Below are positions 1-9,256 of a stretch of 64,000 nt of DNA, one piece after another (position 1 is the stretch's first letter; every line of letters starts with the position of its first letter). The position numbers and the translations under genes are program-made. Below the pieces are notes generated by a model. The model did not search any database, was not told the origin of the DNA, and was given only the letters and a program-made list of their open reading frames with translations. Where the stretch lies: contig NC_064009.1 of NCBI RefSeq assembly GCF_932276165.1, forward strand, positions 9,300,001-9,364,000. The letters run 5' to 3'. The stretch is from Plutella xylostella (Eukaryota; Arthropoda; Insecta; Lepidoptera; Plutellidae).

Positions 1-877
1 GGACTGGTCGGTGGTCGGAACTATATTTAAATTGATTTAAAACAGTTATGTCTTTGACTACACTTTTGTCTGATGACAGTACGAAATCTATTTCATTTTT
101 GGTGAGGCCGTCTGGTGAGATCCAGGTCCAGCGACGTTGTGGTTTTTTGTAGTAAAAACTATTGCTCACATTCAAGCTTTGCCCAAAAGCGAATTGCAAC
201 AGACGCGTCCCGCGATCATTTCGGTTTCCTAGACCATAAGGACCAAGTATTTGGTCATTGTCCATTGGCTGTCTGCTGCCAATTTTTGCATTAAAATCAC
301 CAATGACCAACGTCCACGTACCTCTATGTTCGTCATAAGCTTTGTCTAAGCTATCATAGAACATTTCAGTATCTTCGTCAGTGTGCGATGATGTTGGGGC
401 ATAAACCTGAATGATAGTAAGTATGTGCTTGCTTGTTATTTGTAATTTTAAAATTGCAAGTCTCTCTGAACAGCCTATAAACTCTATGATATTATGCTTC
501 CATTTCTTTGCGACCAGAAAACCCACGCCGTAAAGTCCTGCAGTAGTACCGTAATGATAAAGGATACTGTCATCTCGTTCCAACGTTTCCTCTCCCATTC
601 TTCTTACTTCTGACAGACCTATGACATCCCAATTGATGTCCCTAACAGCGTTATCAAGTTCTGTTAGCCGTTCGTCCTTCATGAGTGTACGAACGTTGTA
701 CGTTAAAATGTTTAATTTGGTATCCGATTTAATGTAAGCCGAGGTCGTTTGACGGAGGATCGTATTCGCCCGGGGATTCTTCGCACCCCCCGCTCCAGAG
801 GTGGCTCGGCTACCGTCGTCGCCGGGGCCTCCAGAGCCGCCGGGCACTAGGGGCCGTGGTTCGGGTTGTGAATTCAT
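1..877 (-). CDS. RTE-clade LINE, N-terminal endonuclease part (partial)
   Basis: An open frame of about 292 codons starts at the ATG at 877-875 and runs off the window without a stop. The first ~35 residues are Gly/Pro/Arg-rich. An apurinic/apyrimidinic-type endonuclease follows: an early LNILTYNVRTL strand, GLSEVRR (metal-binding Glu), QVYAPTSSHTD, VIGDFNAKIG (catalytic Asp/Asn), WTWISPDG and finally SSDHRPV (catalytic Asp-His) at the window edge. This domain nicks target DNA for target-primed reverse transcription. The order and motifs match RTE-clade LINEs, often annotated in Lepidoptera as craniofacial development protein 2-like. The reverse transcriptase should lie beyond position 1. I see no frameshift or stop, so this copy may be young. 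Confidence 0.88.
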   Translation of the reverse strand, partial: MNSQPEPRPLVPGGSGGPGDDGSRATSGAGGAKNPRANTILRQTTSAYIKSDTKLNILTYNVRTLMKDERLTELDNAVRDINWDVIGLSEVRRMGEETLERDDSILYHYGTTAGLYGVGFLVAKKWKHNIIEFIGCSERLAILKLQITSKHILTIIQVYAPTSSHTDEDTEMFYDSLDKAYDEHRGTWTLVIGDFNAKIGSRQPMDNDQILGPYGLGNRNDRGTRLLQFAFGQSLNVSNSFYYKKPQRRWTWISPDGLTKNEIDFVLSSDKSVVKDITVLNQFKYSSDHRPV

Positions 878-1050
878 GTTTTAAAGGGGGTTTGGACCTT
901 ACACCCACCGCGCTGGTCCAGTGCGTGTTGATGGGGATTGCGTCAGAGCCTCGTCGGTTGAACAGCAGGGTGCACCACGTGCAGGTGAGGATGACTTGGG
1001 TTTCTAAGGATGTTGATGAAACCCCTTACACCCCATTAGGTTAGGGATCA
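878..1050 (-). repeat. RTE LINE 5' untranslated region
   Basis: This stretch lies directly upstream of the endonuclease frame. It shares a block with 60255-60300, which lies upstream of the second RTE copy: both contain AGAGCCTCGTC and then CAGRGTGCACCACG in the same order. This supports one RTE family with a common 5' leader. I cannot fix the exact 5' end. Confidence 0.6.
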
Positions 1051-1060
1051 AAAATACAGT

Positions 1061-1592
1061 CTCTTGGTGCTGGTTGAGGTATGGTCTCGTGAGGATCTGA
1101 TGAGGGCAGTAACACGGTGGTGGCTCAATTTTATTTCAAAGATGTTAATAGCTAAAAGCATCGAGTTTGGGCTATTAAGTATGTTTTTCAGAGAGAGAGA
1201 AAGAGATTTTGTTTTTCCTCTGGATGTGTTAGGTTTACTGGGTTTACTAAGTTCATTCTGTTAATGGCATCAAGTTGTTATGTGTTCATAAGTAATAATT
1301 ATTTATTAACAAAATGCTGTTGATTCTCCACGAAAATGTAAAAATAAAAATAAAATAAATAAAAATAAATTCGTAACGTAAAATTGTCAATGACGGAATT
1401 TCTTCTATAGACAGTAGCCACAAAAAAAACAAACGATAGATGGCGTGATTTGAAGATAAAGATACATTTTTTCGACACATAGACAGCAACAACAAAAAAA
1501 ATACAGATTTAAAGAAAAGAAACATATACTTATACAAAACAACAAAGAAAAAAAAGGATACACATCAAAATAACTGGAAAAAATATAAGCCC
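1061..1592. other. AT-rich noncoding stretch
   Basis: The sequence is A/T-rich with oligo-A and oligo-T runs. The frames here are chance frames of biased composition. I see no gene, tRNA or inverted repeat. Confidence 0.5.
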
Positions 1593-1792
1593 CAATTTAC
1601 TTGTGTGGGACAGGGAGTACCATAATATTTTTTTGGGGTACTCCCCATCTATGCGAAATATAAGCTTGATATCTTTACCCGTTTCTGAGAAAAAGGGCGG
1701 TGACAGACAGTCAGTCAGACAGACGGACAACAAAGAGATCCTATAACGGTTGCTTTTTTTCTTTTGACGTTCGAAACCCTAAAATTAAGTAA
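1593..1792 (+). repeat. Common lepidopteran dispersed repeat, GACAGACAGTCAG type
   Basis: The block GGGTACTCCCCATCTATG is followed by a GAGAAAAAGGGCGGTGACAG segment, a run of CAGACAGAC-like units, CAACAAAGAGATCCTATAA and CGAAACCCTAAAA. From memory this order is a very frequent dispersed repeat in moth and butterfly genomes. I infer a 3' retroelement fragment and cannot name the family. Confidence 0.6.
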
Positions 1793-1814
1793 AAATATTA
1801 TGCTGCCAAAAAAT

Positions 1815-2031
1815 GTACGGTGGCCTGCGCCTAAAAGTATACAGGCGGAGTTTTTAAAATAGCGATCCCTGATGATGAAGGGACCTGCTACATCTGTTAC
1901 AAATCCGGGGACGTGTTGTGAGTGATGTGTGTAGCAGTGGTGTTTATGTGGATGTGCTTGAGCAGCATGTGAGCTTGAGATCGCTATTTTAAAATCTCCG
2001 CCTGTATACTTTTAGGCGCAGGCCACCGTAC
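1815..2031. mobile_element. 217-bp foldback MITE with ~52-bp arms
   Basis: Arms 1815-1867 and 1979-2031 are almost perfect reverse complements, beginning GTACGGTGGCCTGCGCC on one side and ending GGCGCAGGCCACCGTAC on the other. The ~110-bp centre has no coding frame. If the terminus is CGGTGGCC, both ends are flanked by TA, as in TA-targeting (Tc1/mariner-like) elements. The near-identity of the arms suggests a fairly recent insertion. Confidence 0.75.
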
Positions 2032-2261
2032 TTACAGGTATTGAAAAAGCGGTATATAAACAAATTATACCAGCAGAGGGTTCACCATTTAGCTGAATGT
2101 TACTTAGAAAACGGCCTTGAGTGGCGGTCAAGTTGGTCCCCGCCTGCGATACTTTCCATTAACATTGGGACTCGTTTTCATGTTTTTAGCGTACAGTCAG
2201 GTTTTTAGTTTTTTATAATTGTATTTTTTTATTTGTAACTTTTTAGTTGTTTTTATTTTAT

Positions 2262-2640
2262 GAAATTTTACGTCGGTAGGTAGTTCATGATCATTTTTTA
2301 TTTCAATAATTTTGGTGTTGTTATTTAAATACCTTCAATATGCATATTTTTGTAATGTGAAAATCAAGTCCTTTCATTTGATACCTTACACGGCAAAGTT
2401 GAATTATTATTTTTTCGATCATCACGTTATGTCCTCAAGAGGGCGCTATGTACATTTTAATGGAACGTCACATAGCCTATAGCCATCGCGCCATCAATAC
2501 GCTTCTAACAATACCTCATACATCAAAATCTATCAAGCCGTTTAGGCTACAGGAGGGAACAAAGAAACAGACAAACATACATATATACATACATACAATA
2601 AAAAAACATTACCCTCCTCCTTCGGCAGTAGGGTAAAAAG
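2262..2640 (+). repeat. Dispersed retroelement-like repeat ending in a CATACATA microsatellite
   Basis: The segment contains CAAGTCCTTTCATTTGATAC, AGAGGGCGCTATGTAC and ATCAAGCCGTTTAGGCTAC, then ACAGACAAACATACATA-like tetranucleotide repeats and CCCTCCTCCTTCGGCAG. I recognise this order as a common lepidopteran dispersed sequence with a simple-repeat 3' end. No coding capacity is visible. Confidence 0.5.
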
Positions 2641-2648
2641 GAGTAAGA

Positions 2649-2816
2649 CAGGGGGTCATTCTGAACTTTTGCTCTACGAGTTTTGGAAATTAACAAAAAA
2701 AAACCTTTTTCATAGAAACTTTGTTGGACATGTGACTTTTTACTATGGAAAACGAATATTTTTTTTCGCGAATTTGCAAATCTCGTAGAACAAAAGTTGT
2801 TCAGAATGACCCCTTG
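2649..2816. repeat. Inverted-repeat element, GGGGTCATTCTGAAC family
   Basis: The left arm CAGGGGGTCATTCTGAAC and the right arm GTTCAGAATGACCCCTTG face each other. Inside, GCTCTACGAGTTTTGGAAAT pairs roughly with ATTTGCAAATCTCGTAGAAC. A diverged copy of the same family lies at 62317-62576 and a partial one near 56.64-56.9 kb. It is probably a MITE family in which the host end motif reads ACAGGGTGTTGCAAAA. Confidence 0.65.
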
Positions 2817-2859
2817 AGTCATCCCCTTTTGGCTTAGTATAGCCCTTTTGCGACACTAT

Positions 2860-4082
2860 GTATTTACTTTGCTTTGTCGTCGGGGTTCAGTTGGCTGGAG
2901 GATGCCCGAAACTTATTATCTACACTTTAATACTTTTAGTTACCTTTCTACAAGTAAATACCACATTTGTTTGAGAAAGCTAATCGGGTTCCGAGTATAG
3001 AGTAAAGTGGCACCCCTATTAATTTCTACTCTTTCCTGGTGCCTACCAGTGTAAGTAAGAATTATACTTACTTACCCTAAAATCACCCAAAATGTACTTG
3101 AACATAATTGTCAATAAAGTTGGCGAGTAAAAGTTTATCGACCCACTGTGCAAACTTACATGTGTGCGTGTCACTGCGTGTGCTGTGTGAAGAGCATTGA
3201 AAACCCAAAATTGGCGCGGCACGTCACCCTGTACGGGCCCTTAATGCAACTACTCACTATGTGTACTTTAATTTTCAACAATCCATTGGTTAACAACTCT
3301 ATCAAGTAATCAGGTGTGGTGTGTGGTCTGCAAACGGCTTTCCACTGAACTCATTCACAATGACACAGGGACATGTTATAAAACTAATGGATGCGTATAA
3401 ACAATTCTTCACGCGGCCATCAAGTTGAGAATGTTCTAGACTATTCTAGAGGCACATATTGGCCCGGAGCGACAATACCGAACTAGCCAGCCATTTTTAT
3501 TACTATCCCACCAACTTTACCAAACCCCCGACCTGCCGCAATAAAATCACCCATATCCCGACGCGATCACGGGCGAAATTGGAGTAGCAGGAACACGGAA
3601 CATTTTAAAATTTTCCCTCGCTGACAGTTTTAAAGTATTTCTTTACAAATTCAGTGTTCGTGAGTATTTGTTTTATGGAGAATATATGTTTTCCACTAAA
3701 GGATGTGTTATATTGTGAATTGAGACTGTAAAAGAGTTATTGATCGCCACTTTTAAGAGCGCTACGTCTCTCTGTTAGATGCAATTTTTATTCATTCCTA
3801 TTCTAAAGTCGTATTGATCCTATCGTTTAGCTCTTGAATGAATGATAAATTGTACTAAAATATTATCCGAAATTTAAATTTTGCATTCACTCATAAAATA
3901 ACTAAGCATGTAGGTACATATATTCAATTACCGTATTCATCCCTTTTTATGTGGATAAGCACATCAAAAACCCACTAGATGGCAGCACAACACAACAATT
4001 TTCTTACCCCACCTTCAAATCCACCAATCGCTCACCTCCCAACTCCATCACTAGATGGCGCTAAAAGCTAAAAACCACTCAC
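2860..4082. other. Noncoding flank downstream of the second LAR exon (probably intron)
   Basis: I find no further LAR immunoglobulin exon here on the minus strand and no clear repeat structure. If LAR continues toward lower coordinates, this is the next intron. Composition is mixed AT-rich with scattered CpG. Confidence 0.45.
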
Positions 4083-4262
4083 CTTCGAACACAGTCAGCG
4101 TCGCCACGGCCGCCACAGCATCTCCGACACCGTTCTCAGCCACACACTCGTAGGTGGCGTCGTCTCGTTGGGCCCTGACTGGCTCTATGCGGAGCAGGTC
4201 CCCGCGGGCGTTGGGGCCGGCCGCTGCCCCCATGTCGGAGACTTGGTAGCGGGACTGCGTGT
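4083..4262 (-). CDS. Lar: LAR-type receptor tyrosine phosphatase, exon for second half of Ig domain 1
   Basis: The 180-nt exon starts after a CTTCAACAG acceptor and ends at a GTGAGT donor, phase 1 at both sides. It encodes residues containing TQSRY, LLRIEPVRAQRDDATYECV, AENGVGDAV and ATLTVFEG. The DDATYECVAENG segment is the F strand of an I-set immunoglobulin domain with its disulfide Cys; its partner Cys (FYCAARG) is in the preceding exon. The wording is very close to Drosophila Lar as I remember it. LAR is a single-pass axonal and synaptic receptor with Ig and fibronectin domains outside and tandem phosphatase domains inside. Only Ig1 is present in this window. A paralogous type IIa receptor phosphatase is the main alternative. 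Confidence 0.88.
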
Positions 4263-4738
4263 CTGTTGAAGGGATAAAGGGTTAGTGTGGTTGTTGGTTC
4301 GGGAGAGAGAGCTACGACCCCTCTCAGAATAGATTTTGCTTGGAAGGATGTTTAGTGGCAGCATGTTAGAGTAGCTATTTGTGGATATACAAGGTTTTTA
4401 GAAACTTGTTTTATCGCTTTTTTTATAAATCATTTTTGAATCCTTCTTTTTAGATAATGTTACCTAATTTAAACAACAAAAGTTCTGTAAAGTATATTTA
4501 GTTAAAACATGTTTATTTTGTGTTGATTAGGTATAACACGTACGTATATCTTAATTAACTAATGATTATAACCTTCTCCTCACAGTATGTAGGTTAGTAA
4601 CACTATTTCAGCTAACTCGAGTGAATTAATAATGCGATCCTTATTAAGATGGATGGCCTCAAATATACTCGGGAATCGGGACAAATTAGAACATTTACAC
4701 ATGGCAACGAACAGAAACAAAGATACAATTTGGAGCCA

Positions 4739-5373
4739 ACACAAGAACGTAACAAATGATGGTGGTGTGATTAATATTGTTCGGTGAATTCCGTATTTAC
4801 TGCCTCATTGGTGCATTCGTAGCGTGGGAAGCCCTTTAGTTAGGTTAGAACAAAATAAATTCGGGTAAGAGTTTGCGTACCTTATACATTCGAGTTTTAT
4901 CTTATACATATGTATAATAACTTTAGTAAGATGGGTTTTGCAAATTGTGTTTTAGCCGACGACAGTAATATGAAAACGAAAAGCTCTGTATGTGAGGTTC
5001 TATTTCCTCAGGATCCAGTTAGATCAGGTAGTCTGGAGCACCCTCCAATCCACAGAAGCTGTAACATTAAACAAGTAGCCTGTAATGACTGGATGAGGAA
5101 GGCTGAGGAATTAATTTCTGAGCTAGGAGAGGAAGTACCCAGTAGTGGATTGGATGGTGGCCGCTCAATAAATATCACAAAAAATATTGCCCTTAATTCC
5201 AGTTTCAATTTAAAAGTAGGTTCTTAAATCTTGGCTAAATATGCATCCCTGCTTATGCTTATCCTACCACCCATGAATGTTAATAAGATATTTTGTAATT
5301 CGGTGCAAACGCAAGAACGTAACTAATGATAGTGATGTGATTAATATTGTCCGGAGAATTCCGTATTTCGTGT
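4739..5373 (+). repeat. Pair of ~60-bp direct repeats 570 bp apart
   Basis: Positions 4739-4800 and 5309-5370 share CAAGAACGTAAC, GTGATTAATATTGT and GAATTCCGTATTT in the same order with about 85-90% identity. The sequence between them holds a 105-codon frame with no recognisable domain. This could be an old tandem duplication or the remains of a terminal-direct-repeat element. I favour local duplication because no primer-binding site or polypurine tract is evident. Confidence 0.6.
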
Positions 5374-6097
5374 TTCATGACAAATTAATCTTCGGGTCCC
5401 GGGTCCGGCCCGCCCTACTGATGGATCTCCGCAAAGAAATGTTTATTTATACCATAGACAAAGCTACGCTTAATTAAATTAACAGTTGATTTATTGCTTT
5501 ACCGATGTATATTGTATTTTGGGTGACGGAAATATGCTGCTTTGCTTGACGCTATTGATGAGCTTATCTCATTACTTTTGTAAGTATTTACTAGAAATAT
5601 TAAGCTGTTAACGTGGAAAATTTACAATTATTAGTTGGTTTAGATTAGTATACTATTTGAATTGAAGAGAACTTTAGAACAGCGGTGATGAATCCAGAAC
5701 TCAGCGGATCAATATCCAAAACTAGAGCCAAATTCAATTACTCGGTCAAAGGGGGTCTATTTACGGAGCAGTTAGGTCCGAATTAGGTTAATTAAGGTCT
5801 CTGGGGGGCTATTTCGTAGTCGTGAACCGTTAACGCACTTGCGTGACGCGTGCGTATTTACTGACGCTGATTTTTGACGCATAAATTGGTGTCATTTTAA
5901 CTTCACATCGCGCCCCCGGGACGACCTGGCGTGTGTGGTAGAGAAATGCGTAGAGACGATAGTATTTTAGTATTTTATACAAACTTCTGTTTTAGAAAAA
6001 TGCACTTATTAGTAAAGGTAACATTAACAAAGAATTTATAGGTTTTCTTCGTAAAGACAAGACGGCTGGACGAAATTTTTAATACAAACAGACATGA

Positions 6098-6172
6098 ATG
6101 AAACCCCTTCCTTCATTGGAAGGTGACCCGTGCCCCAGCAGTGGGGACGTGATGGGCTGATGATGCTGAATA
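6098..6172 (+). repeat. 3' tail of an RTE-type LINE or SINE
   Basis: The segment reads CCTTCATTGGAAGGTGACCC, then CCCAGCAGTGGGGACG and GGGCTGATGATGCTGA. The CAGCAGTGGGNACG...TGATGATG ending is the typical terminus of lepidopteran RTE-type elements, whose 3' ends are short GATGAT arrays. An adjacent small palindrome (GATGCTGAATA / TATTCAGCATC) follows at 6160-6190. Confidence 0.65.
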
Positions 6173-6767
6173 TTACTATTCAGCATCATCGACCCATAAT
6201 TATTATAATCAGCTGTCAATCTTTATAACCTCTAGTTCTCAGCCACCACATCATATCGCTGTCATAGAAGTCGCGTTTACGTCGCGACCAATCAATCGTA
6301 CATTGATATGCAAATCCGACTCCACAGATTTGCACGTGCGATGTAATTGGACGAGTATGTAGGACGGCTATAAACAAAGATCGCGTGAGCTGGCAAATTG
6401 CCACGCGGCCTGTCAGGGATGCGACTATCCGGCACCGGACAGCACTAATGTACCCGGTATCCGGGAATCATTTGAAAAAAATACTCGTATTTCATATACA
6501 AACCGTGTCAAAAATTAACAATGTAAAATAATAACAAGTAGATAGGTACTTATTAAGTTAGGCTAAAGTAGTTTTGGTACAAAATTTAGGTTAAGATTAC
6601 ATACCTATACATAATGAATTTGTGTTTTGTTGAATCTCCTAGGATGTAATGTATTTGCTTGTAATAGGACAACGCCTCAGAGACAGTACATTACTTCGAT
6701 GCAGATTTAACCATAAAAACTAAACTCGCGTAAAACAACGTTTAGCGATGTCACTCGTCAAACACCT

Positions 6768-6918
6768 GCAGGGCGATCACGAAAAACAGAGCTAACGTAT
6801 AGAATCGAATGCGAGTGCGACAACTGTCATTTTTATAGGTAAAAAGTGTTCGAAAGTGCTGTCAAGTTGACACTAGTCGAACTCGCATTCGATTCTATAT
6901 TTTTCGTGATCGTCCTGC
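6768..6918. mobile_element. 151-bp foldback MITE
   Basis: The ends GCAGGGCGATCACGAAAAA and TTTTTCGTGATCGTCCTGC are inverted repeats, followed inward by a second matching block TATAGAATCGAATGCGAG / CTCGCATTCGATTCTATA. A ten-base insertion in the left arm separates the two blocks. The central 55 bp are unpaired. There is no coding capacity. Confidence 0.75.
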
Positions 6919-7097
6919 TGATGATGATGATGAACAAGACACTACATACTCGTATTAACTGACACCCAAGACAAAGCACATCACTACCTGTCACCGGACT
7001 TAACTGCCGACTATCCTTCAAACGAGATTATGTCCAATATTAGACCTGTCGTTATGACCCGACTAATTACAACTTCACGCTGGACAATGTCCTGGAG

Positions 7098-7222
7098 GGT
7101 TACTCTATACTGAAGAAAAACGAACGAATAAGAGCTATCAGGCAATCGGCACGTTTAATACAACGAGTCGTTGCTCGAGCAGCAGCGCTCCGAAACTTAG
7201 TTTTTCGTCATATAGAGTGACC
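7098..7222 (+). mobile_element. GGTCACTCTATA MITE, copy 1
   Basis: The ~125-bp element begins GGTTACTCTATACTGAAG and ends CGTCATATAGAGTGACC, an inverted repeat of about 22 bp. The centre contains GCAATCGGCACGT, ATACAACGAG and CTCCGAAACT, in the same order as copy 4 (31991-32116) and reversed relative to copies 2 and 3. A second pair of flanking bases, CTGGAG on the left and CTCTGATCC on the right, also recurs among copies, so the true ends may be 8-10 bp further out. Confidence 0.75.
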
Positions 7223-7560
7223 CCTCTGATCCAGAGTGACAGTCTCTTCGACTTCATGGCGGCGGTAAACGGAAGGCAGAGCATGATTGTGACGCTCTCC
7301 TTAGAAGACATTGACTTATATGTTACTAGCGTAAGGACAGGCCCAACCGCTCTAGAAAATGACACCCTCGCGTTGGCCCTAAAACCTCATAAATCTGTCA
7401 TAATTTGTATGAATTTAGGGCCAGCGCGCGGGTGCCATTTTCTTTTGACAAAACGTTCTGACGGGCGTATCCTTCCTTTTGAAATCATTGTTAGAAGAGG
7501 TTGATGTCCAGCAGTGGACGGTTATAGGCTTCTTAGCGACTCGATGACATATTATATACA

Positions 7561-7842
7561 CCGCTAATGATGCATGAGAGTATCCATTACTTTGGCATCG
7601 GATTTGCTTTCAGGCGCTGCTCTTAGTTACATAATATTACAGAGTACTTGTAATATTATGTACTAAAAGCAGCGCCTTACAAGGCACGCGGTTACAAGAG
7701 TACTTGTGACATTTGTTCAGATTTGTCGCAAAATACACCGCCCCGCCCAGTTACCTCTTCCATCACAAAGTACCAATTAACAGCAGCGCCTCAAAGCAAA
7801 TCCGAAGCCAAAGTAATTGATACTCTCACGCATCATTAGCGG
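7561..7842. mobile_element. 282-bp foldback MITE with nested hairpin
   Basis: Arms 7561-7625 and 7780-7842 are inverted repeats, beginning CCGCTAATGATGCATGAGAG and ending CTCACGCATCATTAGCGG, about 90% identical over 60 bp. The centre carries its own palindrome, ACATAATATTACAGAGTACT / AGTACTTGTAATATTATGT (about 7630-7665). No protein is encoded and no clear target duplication can be assigned. Confidence 0.78.
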
Positions 7843-8224
7843 GAAAAATCCTTTAAGAATTCAGCGCGTAAGTTACGGTACAGTCGCGTAGAACGATCGG
7901 CAGCACGCGCCGGGATGACACCGCGTCTGTCACTTGTGTGATTGATGATACATGCTGGGGTGGAGACGGGAAGAAAGTGTGGGAGCTAGCGGAAAAATAC
8001 AGTGTTTGAGCAGTTTTGAGTGGAGGGTATAGATTTTCGGTTCGGGGGGGATGTAGCATAGATAAATGTGCTTCAGTCTGTCTATACAGAACGCTGCCAG
8101 CCTCCTCGGAACTATCCCATGCAACGGCAGCTAACTCAAAGACATATTCTACCTTTAATAAAACTCTGAACCGATGACCGATGGGGTAAACGTGTTCTGG
8201 AGTGGAGGCCACAACTAGGCAAAC

Positions 8225-8388
8225 GTAGTGTGGTACGCCCTTCGGCTAGATGGGTTGCCGACTTGCGAAAGGTGGCTGGATATGATTGGATGCGGAAAGT
8301 TAAAGATCGCAACCAGTGGCATGCTTTGGTAGAGGCCTACGTCCAGCAGTGGACTGCTACTGGCTGATGATGATGATGATGATAAATA
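8225..8388 (+). pseudogene. RTE LINE 3' end, ORF2 C-terminus remnant
   Basis: The plus strand encodes RWVADLRKVAGYDWMRKV, then QWHALVEAYVQQWTATG and a stop, the conserved C-terminal tail of RTE ORF2 (compare SSWMRKAENRVLWRFLGEAY in the copy near 58.1 kb). The stop is followed by a TGATGATGATGATGAT array and then ATAAATAAAA, the usual RTE 3' end. It is a heavily 5'-truncated copy. Confidence 0.85.
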
Positions 8389-8608
8389 AAACTCTGTCTA
8401 TTAAAGGTAAGTACAATAGGTGTTTCAGAGTCATAACTTTGTAGGATTCAGGTATATAGGTTTGTTTGTATAACTTAGCATAGATTGAGTAGTGTGTTCA
8501 ATATGTTTTTACTTTTTACATTGTTAAAACACCAAAAAAGTAAATAAATAAAGATTTAGCAATTAACAGAGACACAAAAACTGCAAGAGATGTCAAAGAT
8601 ACTCTACT

Positions 8609-8653
<45 letters not shown>

Positions 8654-8860
8654 AATGATTATCACTCCACAGACTTTATGTCCGTGCCTTTTGAAGAGTG
8701 GTAATTTTTATGAGATAGTTTTAAATTCTTTTATCTACTTTCTACTCGGTAAGGAAGTTTAGTTTATATATATTATCTTTTATATATATTTATTTTGTCT
8801 TTAGTTTATATATATATTCTTTCTTTTATATATATATTGTTCTTTTTCTCTTTTTTTTTT

Positions 8861-8946
8861 CACTGCTGGGGGAAAATCCACATGGACACCTGGGAAGAGG
8901 ACCCAGGTAGTGTCGGGCGTTAACCGACTAAAAACCCCCAGCCGTG
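8861..8946 (-). other. Cloverleaf-like structured RNA in the 3' region of the helicase element
   Basis: On the minus strand an outer stem CACGGCTGGGGG / CCCCCAGCAGTG (11 of 12 pairs) encloses three arms. The first is GTCGG-loop-CCGAC with a 7-nt loop, the second is ACCTGGG-loop-CCCAGGT with a 7-nt loop, and the third is a short TCCA-TG-TGGA hairpin. An ordered multi-arm junction this close to the poly(A) tail resembles the 3' RNA structures that LINE reverse transcriptases recognise, but function is inferred. It is not a tRNA gene: there is no CCA-type acceptor and no canonical T-loop. Confidence 0.6.
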
Positions 8947-9256
8947 TATCTCATTATACAAGAAATTTCTTTTTTTTTTCCTTTTTTTTTTATAATGGTT
9001 TTCAGAGTCACACTTACATTAGTAATGGCAACAAACTTAAGAAGGACAGGGCCAATGCCAGCTGTCTTCGGAGAACTTAGTAGACACCTGGCAATGGCTC
9101 GGCCCCTCAGTCGTTATAGGTCATGTTTTGCCTGATGTTAGTGTGTGACTCTGTTCTTAAAGATAACTTATTTTAATTGTTAGTTTTTATAATAATTATA
9201 TAATAATCAATTTGGCCTATATTTTCTGGCTCTTAACCAAAATTATATTTTATGTT

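Noticed and set aside
1..4082. Further LAR exons downstream of 4083
   Set aside because: No Ig2 sequence or plausible splice-bounded frame found on the minus strand; the space is filled by LINE and MITE sequence.
7853..8212. 119-codon minus-strand frame
   Set aside because: No domain or homologous pattern; it overlaps another open frame on the same strand and ends near an RTE fragment.
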